A DNA stretch of 64,000 nt. Source: Roseateles_B sp041913905 (GTDB lineage: Bacteria > Pseudomonadota > Gammaproteobacteria > Burkholderiales > Burkholderiaceae_C). The stretch's first letter is position 1; each line of letters opens with the position of its first letter. Below are positions 9,023 through 17,813 of the stretch, in pieces. The position numbers were made by a program, and so were the translations under genes. The DNA lies in the NCBI GenBank assembly GCA_041913905.1, contig JAYSEK010000008.1:62001-126000 (forward strand). Direction: 5' to 3'. The notes beneath the pieces were generated by a model. The model made no database searches. It saw nothing but the letters and a program-made list of their open reading frames with translations, and had not been told where the DNA came from.

Positions 9023-9237
9023 AGGCTGCTCCGCCCGGGATAAGGCTGACCGTTGCTGGCCCAGCTGCGTTCGCGATGCAGCCAGTCCTGCATGGCCCGC
9101 TCGTAGGCGTCGTCGTGGCGCATCTTCTCGGCCAGCAACTCACCGACCAGGCGCGAGACGCTGGTATTGCGGCGCGCCGCCTCCAGCCGGGCCCATTCGG
9201 CCACGCTGTCTTCCATGGTCACGGTGACGTTCTTCAT
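9019..9237 (-). CDS. vapB: Ribbon-helix-helix antitoxin of the VapBC pair
   Basis: A 72-residue protein starting MKNVTVTMEDSVAEWARLEA, a ribbon-helix-helix DNA-binding N-terminus with a charged C-terminal tail that would bind the PIN toxin. It should repress its own operon with VapC; the tandem palindromes 14 bp upstream fit that. Antitoxin first, toxin second with a 4-bp overlap is the usual order. Confidence 0.87.
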   Translation of the reverse strand: MKNVTVTMEDSVAEWARLEAARRNTSVSRLVGELLAEKMRHDDAYERAMQDWLHRERSWASNGQPYPGRSSL

Positions 9238-9250
9238 GAGCGCAAGACTA

Positions 9251-9281
9251 ACACGAAGTTCGTGTTACACGAACTTCGTGT
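9251..9281. promoter_or_regulatory. Tandem palindromic operator of vapBC
   Basis: Two perfect 15-bp palindromes, ACACGAAGTTCGTGT (9251-9265) and ACACGAACTTCGTGT (9267-9281), start 16 bp apart and differ only in the centre base. A further half site TTCGTGT lies at 9287-9293. They sit just upstream of the antitoxin start, and two or three RHH dimers could bind side by side. The sequence is seen; operator use is inferred. Confidence 0.75.
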
Positions 9282-9490
9282 CGCTGTTCGTGTCATCAAA
9301 CTCGCATTCGCTGACGAAGAAGCCTGGCTGCCAAGACATCGGCGGGAGCGCCGCCCATCGCGACCACCGCCGACCATCGACACCCTGCCGCCCCCCTTTG
9401 CCATGCCGTGCCGTGCCGTACCGGGTTGTCTCGCGTTTGCTCACCTCGTCTCGTCCGGTGTCGTGCCCGGTCCCGAACCAGGCACCGGCG

Positions 9491-11038
9491 TCAGGCCGTC
9501 TTGAAGCCGGACACCGCCGCACTCAGGTTGCCAGCCTGGTCCCGCAGCGATTCCGCCGCCGCGCTGGACTCTTCGACCAAGGCCGCGTTTTGCTGCGTCA
9601 CCTCGTCCAGGCGCGTCACGGCCTGGCCGACCTCGGAGATGCTGATGCTCTGCTCCTGGGTCGCGCGGCTGATGTCCTCAATGATGTGGCTGACCCGCTG
9701 CACCGCCTGAACGAGTTCCTGCATGGTCTGGCCCGCTTCGTCCACCAGGCGCGTACCGGCATCGACCTTCTCCACGGAACTGCCGATCAAGGCCTTGATC
9801 TCACGGGCCGCTTCGGCGCTGCGCTGGGCCAGGGAGCGCACCTCGCTGGCCACCACCGCGAAGCCGCGCCCCTGCTCGCCGGCTCGCGCAGCCTCCACCG
9901 CGGCATTCAGCGCCAGGATGTTGGTCTGGAAGGCGATGCCGTCGATCACGCCGATGATGTCGCTGATCTTGCGCGAACTGGTGTTGATCTCCTCCATGGT
10001 GCCCACCACGCGCCCCACGACATCGCCGCCCTGCTCCGCGATCTGGCTGGCGTTGCGGGCCAGGCCGCTGGCCTGGCGCGTGGCATCGGCGTTCTGGCGA
10101 ACGGTCTCGCCCAGCGTCTGCATGGTGGCCGAGGTTTCCTCCAGGCTGGACGCCATCTGCTCGGTCCGCGCGGAGAGGTCGCTGGAGCCCGCGGCCACCT
10201 GGCTGCTGGACATGGCAATGCTCTCGGCACTGGCGCGCACGGCGCCGATGGAGCGGTTCAGGGCCTGGCGCATCTCTTCAAGCGCGCTGGCCAACCGCCC
10301 GAATTCGTCGCGCCGCGAGGTGTCCACCTCGACGCCCAGATCGCCGCCGGCCACGCGCTCGGCCACGCTGACCATGCGCTGCAGCGGGTCGACGGTATTG
10401 CGCGTCAGGAAGGCACCGACCACGACGCCGGCCCCCAGTTGCAGGACCAACAGCACCACCAAGGTGATGCGCACCGACGAATAGGTGGACTTGGCCTCCG
10501 CGTAGCTGGCCGCCGCGCCGTCCTCGTTGATCTTGATCACCTTGGCCAGCGCCGCGCTGGTCTCACTCATGGTCCGGAAAGAATCACCCGTGGCGATGCC
10601 CTGGTACTCGGCCCGGTTGCCGGCCTTGCGCTGCTCGATCAGCCGGTCCTGCACCGCCAGATAGGCGTCGATGCGGCTCTTGGCAGCGTTCCAGGCGGCC
10701 TCCTCCTCCGGGTTTGAGATCAGGGGCAGGTAGGCCTTGATGCGCTCGGCCAGCCGCTTCTCGCGCATGTCCTTCATCGACTCCATCGCGGCCTGCACAT
10801 CGGCCACGTTCTCCAGGATGCAGATGCGCAACTCCAAGCGCCGCAATTGCTGCAGTTCGTCGTCGATCTCGGAAATCGCCTTGATGCTGGGCATCCAGTT
10901 GCTGGCCAGGTCGCTCACATTGGCCTGGATCAGACCCAGGCGCGAGATCGAGAGCAGCCCCAGGAGGCCCGACATCAGCAACACGGCGGCAAAGGCCAGG
11001 CCGATGCGCATCCCCACCTTCATGTCCGACAGTCTCAT
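9491..11038 (-). CDS. Methyl-accepting chemotaxis protein
   Basis: A 515-residue chemoreceptor: an N-terminal membrane helix (about residues 8-30), a four-helix-bundle-like periplasmic region of about 150 residues, a second membrane helix near 188-210, a HAMP linker (DPLQRMVSVAERVAGGDLG), and the cytoplasmic tip with TNILALNAAVEAARAGEQGR and GFAVVASEVRSLAQRS. It ends AAVSGFKTA with no CheR-docking pentapeptide. I start at MRLSDMKVG (11038), the common family start, although the frame opens five codons earlier. It is in the middle of the histidine genes without a clear link to them. The ligand is unknown. Confidence 0.92.
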   Translation of the reverse strand: MRLSDMKVGMRIGLAFAAVLLMSGLLGLLSISRLGLIQANVSDLASNWMPSIKAISEIDDELQQLRRLELRICILENVADVQAAMESMKDMREKRLAERIKAYLPLISNPEEEAAWNAAKSRIDAYLAVQDRLIEQRKAGNRAEYQGIATGDSFRTMSETSAALAKVIKINEDGAAASYAEAKSTYSSVRITLVVLLVLQLGAGVVVGAFLTRNTVDPLQRMVSVAERVAGGDLGVEVDTSRRDEFGRLASALEEMRQALNRSIGAVRASAESIAMSSSQVAAGSSDLSARTEQMASSLEETSATMQTLGETVRQNADATRQASGLARNASQIAEQGGDVVGRVVGTMEEINTSSRKISDIIGVIDGIAFQTNILALNAAVEAARAGEQGRGFAVVASEVRSLAQRSAEAAREIKALIGSSVEKVDAGTRLVDEAGQTMQELVQAVQRVSHIIEDISRATQEQSISISEVGQAVTRLDEVTQQNAALVEESSAAAESLRDQAGNLSAAVSGFKTA

Positions 11039-11113
11039 CGCGGCCCCCATCACATTGGCGATGGGCCATCCTAGGCGAGCCGCCGGACCTTGGCGACCCC
11101 AGCATTCATGAAG

Positions 11114-11137
11114 AAAGCCCGGACCAGCCGGGCTTTT
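11114..11137 (-). terminator. Hairpin terminator between hisD and the chemoreceptor
   Basis: AAAGCCCGG and CCGGGCTTT form a perfect 9-bp stem around a 5-base loop. On the minus strand the stem is followed by CTTCATG after the TTT of the stem, so the U-tract is short. It lies 47 bp after the hisD stop and would separate hisGD transcription from the chemoreceptor. Confidence 0.7.
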
Positions 11138-11183
11138 CAGTGCAACAACCGGGGTGGACGCCGTCCGCGTCGCGTCCCCGGGC

Positions 11184-12488
11184 TCACTTCAGACGATATT
11201 GCGCCGCCAGCGCATGCCCCTGCAGTCCTTCGCCGTAGGCCAGGGTCGCTGCGATGGGACCCAGCTTCTGGGCGCCGGCCTCGCTGACCTCGATCAGGCT
11301 GCTGCGCTTCTGGAAGTCGTAGACGCCCAGGGGCGAGGAGAAACGCGCCGTGCCCGAGGTGGGCAGCACGTGGTTGGGGCCGGCGCAGTAGTCACCGAGG
11401 GATTCGCTGGTGTAGGCCCCAAGGAAGATGGCGCCGGCATGGCGCAGCAGAGGCTCCCAGCGATGCGGCTCGCGGCTGGAGACCTCCAGGTGCTCTGGCG
11501 CGATGCGGTTGCTGATCTCGCAGGCCTCGTCCATGGAGCGCGTCTGGATCAGCGCGCCGCGGCCTTCCAGCGAGGCGCGGATCACGTCCTTTCGCGGCAT
11601 GGTGGGCAGCAGGCGCTCGATGGACTCGCGGACCTGCGCGATGTAGCCGGCGTCCGGGCACAGCAGGATGCTCTGGGCCAGCTCGTCGTGCTCGGCCTGG
11701 CTGAAGAGGTCCATGGCGACCCAGTCCGGCGGCGTCGTGCCGTCAGCCAGGACCAGGATCTCGCTGGGGCCGGCGATCATGTCGATGCCCACCTGGCCGA
11801 AGACGTGCTTCTTGGCGCTGGCCACGTAGGCATTGCCGGGGCCGGTGATCTTGTCCACGCGCGGCACGGTGGCGGTGCCATAGGCCAGCGCGGCCACGGC
11901 CTGCGCGCCGCCGATGGTGAAGGCGCGGTGCACGCCGGCCACATAGGCGGCGGCCAGCACCAGGGCGTTCTTCTCGCCACCGGGTGTAGGCACGACCATG
12001 ATGATCTCGGGCACGCCGGCCACCTGCGCCGGGATGGCGTTCATCAGCACGCTGCTGGGATAGGCGGCCTTGCCGCCGGGCACGTAGATGCCCACGCGAT
12101 CCAGCGGCGTCACCTTCTGCCCCAGCAGGGTGCCGTCTTCGTCGCGGTAGCTCCAGCTCTCGCCGCAGGCGGCCTTCTGGCGCTCGTGGTAGCTGCGCAC
12201 GCGGCGAGCGGCGGCCTCCAGGGCCTCGCGCTGCTCGGCGGGCAGACCATCGAAGGCAGCCTTGAGCTCCTCGCGCTTCAATTCCAGCGCGCCCAGGGTG
12301 TCTGCGCTCAGGCGGTCGAAGCGGGCGGTGTACGCCAGCACGGCGGCGTCGCCGCGGGTGCGCACATCGGCCAGGATCTCGGCCACGCGAGCCTCGATGG
12401 CGGCGTCGGTATCGGCAGACCAGTGCAGCACACGCTGGAACTCGGCCTCGAAGTCGGCGCTCTGGGTGTTGAGTTGTCGAAGATCCAT
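11184..12488 (-). CDS. hisD: Histidinol dehydrogenase
   Basis: HisD oxidises histidinol to histidine in two NAD-dependent steps. The 434-residue protein begins MDLRQLNTQSADFEAEF and contains LDRVGIYVPGGKAAYPSS, ITGPGNAYVASAKK and GPSEILVLAD. The zinc and catalytic residues lie in the later QAEHDE and IAPEHLE motifs, both present. It follows hisG after 126 bp and ends in front of a hairpin terminator, so hisGD may form its own transcription unit, separate from hisC-F. Confidence 0.97.
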   Translation of the reverse strand: MDLRQLNTQSADFEAEFQRVLHWSADTDAAIEARVAEILADVRTRGDAAVLAYTARFDRLSADTLGALELKREELKAAFDGLPAEQREALEAAARRVRSYHERQKAACGESWSYRDEDGTLLGQKVTPLDRVGIYVPGGKAAYPSSVLMNAIPAQVAGVPEIIMVVPTPGGEKNALVLAAAYVAGVHRAFTIGGAQAVAALAYGTATVPRVDKITGPGNAYVASAKKHVFGQVGIDMIAGPSEILVLADGTTPPDWVAMDLFSQAEHDELAQSILLCPDAGYIAQVRESIERLLPTMPRKDVIRASLEGRGALIQTRSMDEACEISNRIAPEHLEVSSREPHRWEPLLRHAGAIFLGAYTSESLGDYCAGPNHVLPTSGTARFSSPLGVYDFQKRSSLIEVSEAGAQKLGPIAATLAYGEGLQGHALAAQYRLK

Positions 12489-12614
12489 GGTCGTTGATCC
12501 ATGTGTTGGCGCCTGGCGCCGGAGCCGTCAACCGGGCGGAGCCCGAGGATCCGGCTCTGCCGGGCCTGCGGGCTCGCCCTCTTGAGGGGGCACGAGCAGC
12601 GCGTAGGGGGTGGG

Positions 12615-13250
12615 TCAGTTCGTAGCAGAGGCGAAGGCGTCGATCAGCTGGCGCAGCGCTTCGCGCTTGAGCTTCAGCGCGGCCTGGTTGACGACCAGGC
12701 GCGAGGAAATCTCCATGATGCGCTCCACCTCCACCAGGCGGTTGGCCTTGAGCGTGCTGCCGGTGGAGACCAGGTCGACGATGGCGTCGGCCAGCCCGGT
12801 CAGCGGCGCCAGCTCCATGGAACCGTAGAGCTTGATCAGGTCCACGTGCACGCCCTTGTCGGCAAAGTGCTGGCGGGCGATCTCGGTGTACTTGGTGGCC
12901 ACGCGGATGCGCGAGCCCTGCTTGACGGCCGCAGCGTAGTCGAAGTCGTCGCGGGTGGCCACGCTCATCCGGCAGCGGGCAATGCCCAGGTCCAGCGGCT
13001 GGTAGAGCCCGGCGCCGCCATGCTCGATCAGCACGTCGCGCCCGGCCACGCCCAGGTCGGCGCCGCCGTACTGAACATAGGTCGGCACGTCGGTCGCGCG
13101 CACCAGCACCACGCGCACGTCGGGCTTGTTGGTGGGCAGGATCAGCTTGCGGGAGGTCTCGGGGTCCTCGAGCACTTCGATGCCGGCGGCCTTCAGCAGC
13201 GGCAGGGTCTCTTCGAAGATGCGTCCCTTGGAGAGGGCCAGGGTGATCAT
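12615..13250 (-). CDS. hisG: ATP phosphoribosyltransferase, short form
   Basis: HisG condenses ATP and PRPP in the first, feedback-controlled step of histidine synthesis. The 211-residue protein starts MITLALSKGRIFEETLPLL and has the PRPP-binding motif VDLVSTGSTLKANRL. It lacks the C-terminal regulatory domain, so it should need the HisZ subunit, which is not in this window. The usual Burkholderiales order puts murA between bolA and hisG; here only 103 bp separate them. Confidence 0.96.
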   Translation of the reverse strand: MITLALSKGRIFEETLPLLKAAGIEVLEDPETSRKLILPTNKPDVRVVLVRATDVPTYVQYGGADLGVAGRDVLIEHGGAGLYQPLDLGIARCRMSVATRDDFDYAAAVKQGSRIRVATKYTEIARQHFADKGVHVDLIKLYGSMELAPLTGLADAIVDLVSTGSTLKANRLVEVERIMEISSRLVVNQAALKLKREALRQLIDAFASATN

Positions 13251-13353
13251 GGGCGTCCTTTGCGGTCTCGGTTTCCAGACTCGGCGGACGGCAGCGGGAT
13301 CACCTGGAGCGGCACCTCACCGCCACCCGCTCGGATTCAAGCGGATGGGGGCT

Positions 13354-13632
13354 TCAGTGATGGTGATGGCCGGCAGCCGTCGCCGCGGCCGCCTCGCCCG
13401 CATGCTCGGCAGGCGTGAGGGTCTTCATGGACAGGGCGTGGATCTGCTCGCGCATGCGCTCGCCCAGGGCCTGGTAGACCCGCTGGTGGCGGCGCACGCG
13501 GGACAGGCCCTCGAACTCCGCCGACACGATGGTGGCAAAGAAATGGCGGCCGTCACCCTCCACCTGCAGCAGCTGGCAGGGGAGTCCTTCGGCGATGTAT
13601 TGCTGAACTTCGGCGGGAGTGGGATCGGCCAT
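13354..13632 (-). CDS. BolA/IbaG family protein
   Basis: A 92-residue BolA-fold protein starting MADPTPAEVQQYIAEG, with the conserved VEGDGRHFFATIVSAEFEG and SRVRRHQRVYQALGE region. BolA proteins work with monothiol glutaredoxins in handling Fe-S clusters. The last residues, AAAATAAGHHHH, form a natural His-rich tail that could bind metal. It lies between the ABC exporter and hisG, all leftward. Confidence 0.88.
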   Translation of the reverse strand: MADPTPAEVQQYIAEGLPCQLLQVEGDGRHFFATIVSAEFEGLSRVRRHQRVYQALGERMREQIHALSMKTLTPAEHAGEAAAATAAGHHHH

Positions 13633-13730
13633 GATGGGCGGGATTCTACCGAGACGCGGCGCACCCCGGCCAGGCCGGGGCTTCTGCTGTCATGCAGACG
13701 GGCTTCGCGGCAAATCCCGGCACGCGAGCT

Positions 13731-14501
13731 TCAGCCGCGGATCTTGTAGCCGCGCTTGAGCAGCGACAGCGCGATCCCTGACACGACGAGGAAGCTCGCG
13801 CCCACGATGGCCAGGCTCAACCACGGCGAGACGTCGCTGACACCGAAGAAGCCGCGGCGGAAGCCGTCGATCATGTAGAAGAAGGGATTCAGGTGGCTCA
13901 CGCCCTGCCAGAAGGGCGGCAGCGAGTGCACCGAATAGAACACGCCCGAGAGGAAGGTCATGGGCATGATGATGAAGTTCTGGAAGGCTGCCATCTGGTC
14001 GAACTTCTCCGCCCACAGCCCGGCGATCAGCCCCAGCGCACCCAGCATGCCCGCGCCCAGCAGCGCGAACACCAGCACCCACAGCGGCTCGGCCAGGCCC
14101 GGCGGCGCAAACCACGCCGTCACCAGGAACACGCCCAGGCCCACGGCCAGGCCGCGCACCATCGAGGCGCCCACATAGGCCAGGAACCAGGCCCAGTGCG
14201 AGAGCGGCGTCAGCAGCACGAAGACCAGGTTGCCGGTGATCTTGCTCTGGATCAACGAGGACGAGCTGTTGGCGAAGGCGTTCTGCAGCACGCTCATCAT
14301 CACCAGGCCCGGAATCAGGAAGGCGGTGTAGGCGACGCTGCCGTAGACCTTCACATGGTCCTCCAGCACGTGGCCGAAGATCAGCAGGTACAGCACGGCG
14401 GTCAGCACCGGCGCCGCCACGGTCTGGAAGCTCACCTTCCAGAAGCGCAGCACTTCCTTGTAGAACAGCGTGCGAGCACCTTCGAGTCGGATTCCGCTCA
14501 T
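13731..14501 (-). CDS. ABC-2 type exporter permease
   Basis: A 256-residue inner-membrane protein of the YadH/ABC-2 family with about six hydrophobic segments, beginning with a cytoplasmic MSGIRLEGARTLFYKEVLRFWK. The family block LNPFFYMIDGFRRGFFG is near residue 205. Its ATG overlaps the stop of the ATPase gene by four bases, so they form one transporter. The substrate is unknown. Confidence 0.9.
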   Translation of the reverse strand: MSGIRLEGARTLFYKEVLRFWKVSFQTVAAPVLTAVLYLLIFGHVLEDHVKVYGSVAYTAFLIPGLVMMSVLQNAFANSSSSLIQSKITGNLVFVLLTPLSHWAWFLAYVGASMVRGLAVGLGVFLVTAWFAPPGLAEPLWVLVFALLGAGMLGALGLIAGLWAEKFDQMAAFQNFIIMPMTFLSGVFYSVHSLPPFWQGVSHLNPFFYMIDGFRRGFFGVSDVSPWLSLAIVGASFLVVSGIALSLLKRGYKIRG

Positions 14502-15445
14502 GCCTGAGCTCCCTGCATGATCTCCAGAAACACATCCTCCAGGTCGGCGCGGCCGATCTCGAGATCCTCCACCGGCACGCCTGCAGCGCGCAGGCGGGCC
14601 AGCACGCTCTCGACCTCGGCCGCGTCATGGGCCTTGATCTGCACGATGCGGCCGGTCACACGCGCCATGGGGGTCAGGTCTTGCGGCAGGGCGGCGTCCG
14701 TCTTGAAGCGCAGCATGGTCGAAGCCTTGCCCGCCAGCAGCGCGCTGGTGCGGTCCAGGGCGACGATGCGGCCGGTCTTGAGCATGGCGATGCGGTGGCA
14801 CAGGGCCTCCGCCTCTTCCAGGTAGTGGGTGGTCAGCAGGACCGTATGGCCCTCCTTGTTGAGCCGGGCGATGAAGGCCCAGAGTGTCTGGCGCAGCTCG
14901 ACGTCCACGCCAGCGGTGGGCTCGTCCAGCACGATCACCGGTGGGCGGTGCACCAGGGCCTGGGCCACCAGCACGCGGCGCTTCATGCCGCCGGAGAGCT
15001 GGCGCATGTTGGCATGGGCCTTGTCGGCAAGGCCCAGGTTCTCCAGCAGTTCGGCTATCCAGGCACCGTTGTTGCGCACGCCGAAGTAGCCGCTCTGGAT
15101 CTCCAGCGCCTCGCGCACCGAGAAGAAGGGGTCGAAGACCAGCTCCTGCGGCACGATGCCCAGCTTCTTGCGGGCCTCGGCGTAGTCCTCGACCACGTCA
15201 TGCCCCAGCACGCTGACCCGTCCGCCGCTGGCCCGGGACAGGCCCGCCAGGATGGAGATCAGGCTGGTCTTGCCGGCGCCATTGGGGCCCAGGAGGCCGA
15301 AGAACTCGCCCGGCTGGATGTCGAAGGAGACCTGGTCCAGGGCCTTCACCTGGCCACCGCGATAGGTCTTGGAGACCTGGTCAAAGCGGATGGCGGGGTG
15401 CTCGCGGCCCATCGAGGTGGCCGCTGCGGGGGGGGTGCTTTGCAT
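14498..15445 (-). CDS. ABC transporter ATP-binding protein
   Basis: A 315-residue ATPase that powers the overlapping permease. Walker A is LLGPNGAGKTSL, the signature LSGGMKRR, Walker B VIVLDEPTAGVD, followed by the switch TTHYLEEAE. The 90-residue C-terminal extension is typical of the YadG/CcmA group. The ATG at 15445 gives MQSTPPAAATSMGRE. A TTG nine codons upstream has an AGGA five bases before it, and an ATG at 15412 is also possible, so the start is uncertain. Confidence 0.9.
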   Translation of the reverse strand: MQSTPPAAATSMGREHPAIRFDQVSKTYRGGQVKALDQVSFDIQPGEFFGLLGPNGAGKTSLISILAGLSRASGGRVSVLGHDVVEDYAEARKKLGIVPQELVFDPFFSVREALEIQSGYFGVRNNGAWIAELLENLGLADKAHANMRQLSGGMKRRVLVAQALVHRPPVIVLDEPTAGVDVELRQTLWAFIARLNKEGHTVLLTTHYLEEAEALCHRIAMLKTGRIVALDRTSALLAGKASTMLRFKTDAALPQDLTPMARVTGRIVQIKAHDAAEVESVLARLRAAGVPVEDLEIGRADLEDVFLEIMQGAQA

Positions 15446-15566
15446 GGCGGCGGATTGTAGGGAGCACGCCAAATTCCTGCTGGCGCTGGAGCCAAACCCC
15501 TAGAGTGGGGACTCGTCTTGGTGCCAGAATCGGCCGAGACAGCCACTAAAAGACTAAAAGCATTCC

Positions 15567-16220
15567 ATGGCCACCAAGAAGCCGCGGCGCACCGCAGAAC
15601 GCATCCTCGAAGTCACGCTGGACCTGTTCAACCGCTTCGGTGAACCCAACGTCTCGACCACGCTGATCTCGGCCGAGCTCAACATCAGCCCTGGCAACCT
15701 CTACTACCACTACCCGGCCAAGGACGAGCTGATCAACGCCCTGTTCGCGGCCTACGAGCGCCAGCTGACCGAGCTGCTGGGCGCGGCCGACAACGTGCGC
15801 AACGTGGAAGACGCCTGGCTCTTCTTCCACATGCTCTTCGAGCTGATCTGGAAGCACCGCTTCCTCTACCGCGACCTGAACGACCTGCTGTCCAAGAACC
15901 GCAAGCTGGAGACGCACTTCCAGTCGGTGCTGGCGCAGAAGGGTCAGGCCATGCGCGCGGTGCTGGCCGGCCTGCAGCATGGCGGCGCCCTGCACATGGA
16001 CGCCCGCGATGCCGGCCCGACCGCCGAGGCCATGGTCGTGCTGCAGAGCTACTGGCTCAGCTACGAATATGTGCGCGATCCCCGCCATGCCCTGGAGCCC
16101 GAGCGCGCGGGCAGCGCCCTGATGCGCGGCGCCTTCCACGTGCTGAGCACCCTGCTGCCCTATCTGGAGCCCGGCTCGCGCGAGCACCTCTTCTCGCTGG
16201 CTGGCCGCTACAAGGATTGA
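15567..16220 (+). CDS. TetR/AcrR family transcriptional regulator
   Basis: A 217-residue repressor-type regulator with an N-terminal helix-turn-helix (RILEVTLDLFNRFGEPNVST ... ISPGNLYYHYPAKDELI, residues about 11-60) and an all-helical ligand domain. It is divergent from the ABC exporter, with 121 bp between their starts, and upstream of the TPR gene on the same strand, so it may control either. The ligand is unknown. Confidence 0.88.
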   Translation: MATKKPRRTAERILEVTLDLFNRFGEPNVSTTLISAELNISPGNLYYHYPAKDELINALFAAYERQLTELLGAADNVRNVEDAWLFFHMLFELIWKHRFLYRDLNDLLSKNRKLETHFQSVLAQKGQAMRAVLAGLQHGGALHMDARDAGPTAEAMVVLQSYWLSYEYVRDPRHALEPERAGSALMRGAFHVLSTLLPYLEPGSREHLFSLAGRYKD

Positions 16221-16284
16221 GGCGCCTCGCGCAAGACCTGCCCCTCCCCACGCCACCCGACACTGACACGACACGGAGACATCG

Positions 16285-17058
16285 ATGGCCAAGTGGACCG
16301 CCTTCCCCTACGACAACGCCGCCTTCCAGTACGACGCCGCCAGCCTGAAGAAGCACTGGGCCCGGCTGCATGCCGGAGACGCCGAGCCCTTCCCCAAGGA
16401 CCCGGCCGTGCAGCAGGCCTGGATCCACTTCCATGCCGGCGACTTCCAGAAGGCCTGCGAGGCCGGCCTGGCTGCCGGCGGGGCGGGCATCACCGTCGCC
16501 AACAAGGCGCAGGCCATCTACGCCAACTACCTGGAGAAGAAGGAAAAGACCAAGCTGGAGATGTTCCTGGAGGTCGCCGAGCGGGCTGAAAGCCAGCAGG
16601 AGCAGGAGCCCAAGAACGCCAACGCCTGGTACTGGCAGGCCTACGCGCTCGGCCGTTACAGCCAGGGCATCAGCGTGGCCAAGGCCCTGGCGCAGGGGCT
16701 GGGCGGCAAGGTCAAGACGGCGCTGGAAACCGCCATCCAGCTGGCGCCGAAGCACGCCGACGCCCACATCGCCCTGGGCGCCTTCCACGCCGAGGTGATC
16801 GACAAGGTCGGCAAGCTGCTGGGCAAGACCCAGGGCGCCGACACCGCCACCGGCCTGAAGATGTTCGAGCAGGCCCTGAAGCTCAATCCGACCAGCGCCA
16901 TCGCCATGATCGAGCGCGCCAACGGCCTGGTGATGCTGGAGGGCGACAAGCGCCTGGCCCTGGCCGAACAGCTCTATGCCGACGCCGCGGCCTGCGAGCC
17001 CATGGACGCCATGGAATGCCTGGACGTGGAACTGGCCAAGGAAGAGCTGGAAGAGTAA
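16285..17058 (+). CDS. TPR-like conserved hypothetical protein
   Basis: A 257-residue soluble protein with helical repeats: AQAIYANYLEKKEKTKLE, NAWYWQAYALGRYSQG, HADAHIALGAFHAEVIDKVG and NPTSAIAMIERANGLVML have tetratricopeptide-like spacing. No signal peptide. A GACACGGAGAC purine stretch precedes the ATG. TPR proteins are protein-interaction scaffolds; no partner is evident. It follows the TetR gene by 64 bp. Confidence 0.75.
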   Translation: MAKWTAFPYDNAAFQYDAASLKKHWARLHAGDAEPFPKDPAVQQAWIHFHAGDFQKACEAGLAAGGAGITVANKAQAIYANYLEKKEKTKLEMFLEVAERAESQQEQEPKNANAWYWQAYALGRYSQGISVAKALAQGLGGKVKTALETAIQLAPKHADAHIALGAFHAEVIDKVGKLLGKTQGADTATGLKMFEQALKLNPTSAIAMIERANGLVMLEGDKRLALAEQLYADAAACEPMDAMECLDVELAKEELEE

Positions 17059-17302
17059 GGCCGTAAGGCCGGCCTTGTCGGCCGCCCCCAAGACCGGCGC
17101 CGCGCACGAGTCCTGCGCCCCCCGCAGCCGGGGGGCGTTCGCGGCGATTCGTGGGAAAGCTCACGGATTTCAGCCCTGCTCGGTGGATGCCCTCAATGGC
17201 CATCGGCCTCGCGGCCCGCTAAGCTGTGTGCACTTTTACCGCCGGCTTGGACCCAGACCGCCCGGCTTGCCCCCGTCTCACCGCATTCGCAAAGGTTGCA
17301 TC

Positions 17303-17629
17303 ATGAAGAAGTTCCACCTGATCGCACTGGCCGCCCTGCTGGGCACCTCCCTGGCCCAGGCCGCCAAGCCGTCCGAAAGCCGCGAGGCCCAGGCCCTGCG
17401 CGCCGAATGCGCCGCCCAGCATGCCGTGAGCTTCGACACCGCCCGCGATGACAATGAATACCGCTTCGTCTACGCCAAGGGCCAGCTGCGCGGCGAGTAC
17501 ACCGAAGGCAAGGCCCTGAGGTGCACGGAGTCGCAATACGCGGCCTACCTGGACAACGCCGATCCGGCCCGCGTGATGTCGGCCTACCCGACCGCCGCCG
17601 GCCGCCCCAAGGCCCAGAAGTCCAAGTGA
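17303..17629 (+). CDS. Small exported protein of unknown function
   Basis: A 108-residue protein beginning MKKFHLIALAALLGTSLAQA, a clear Sec signal peptide cut near AQA-AKP. The mature part is about 88 residues, polar, with two cysteines that could pair. AAAGG lies eight bases before the ATG. A strong terminator follows, so it is probably a single-gene unit. I do not recognise a family. Confidence 0.7.
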   Translation: MKKFHLIALAALLGTSLAQAAKPSESREAQALRAECAAQHAVSFDTARDDNEYRFVYAKGQLRGEYTEGKALRCTESQYAAYLDNADPARVMSAYPTAAGRPKAQKSK

Positions 17630-17677
17630 TGCCAAGGCTGGCCCGCGTGCCAGCGCACCGCAGCCGTTGAAGGAATG

Positions 17678-17703
17678 AAGCCAGGCTCGATGCCTGGCTT
17701 TTT
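17678..17703 (+). terminator. Rho-independent terminator
   Basis: AAGCCAGGC and GCCTGGCTT form a 9-bp perfect stem with loop TCGAT, followed by TTT. It lies 49 bp after the stop of the small exported protein. Confidence 0.85.
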
Positions 17704-17724
17704 ACTTGGCCGCCGGGCAGCCCC

Positions 17725-17763
17725 CGGCACGGATCCCGGCACGGATCCCGGCACGGATCGTGG
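17725..17763. repeat. Three 12-bp tandem repeats
   Basis: The unit CGGCACGGATCC is repeated three times with slight decay in the last copy, which reads into GGCACAG. It is non-coding and lies between the terminator and the end of the convergent wax ester synthase gene. No role is apparent. Confidence 0.7.
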
Positions 17764-17813
17764 CACAGACGCTGGCGCAACGCGGCCGTCCAGCGCCGCC
17801 CCGCCCTCGGCGC

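Noticed and set aside
17725..17763. CRISPR-like or regulatory array at the 12-bp tandem repeats
   Set aside because: Only three contiguous units, no spacers; a simple tandem duplication.
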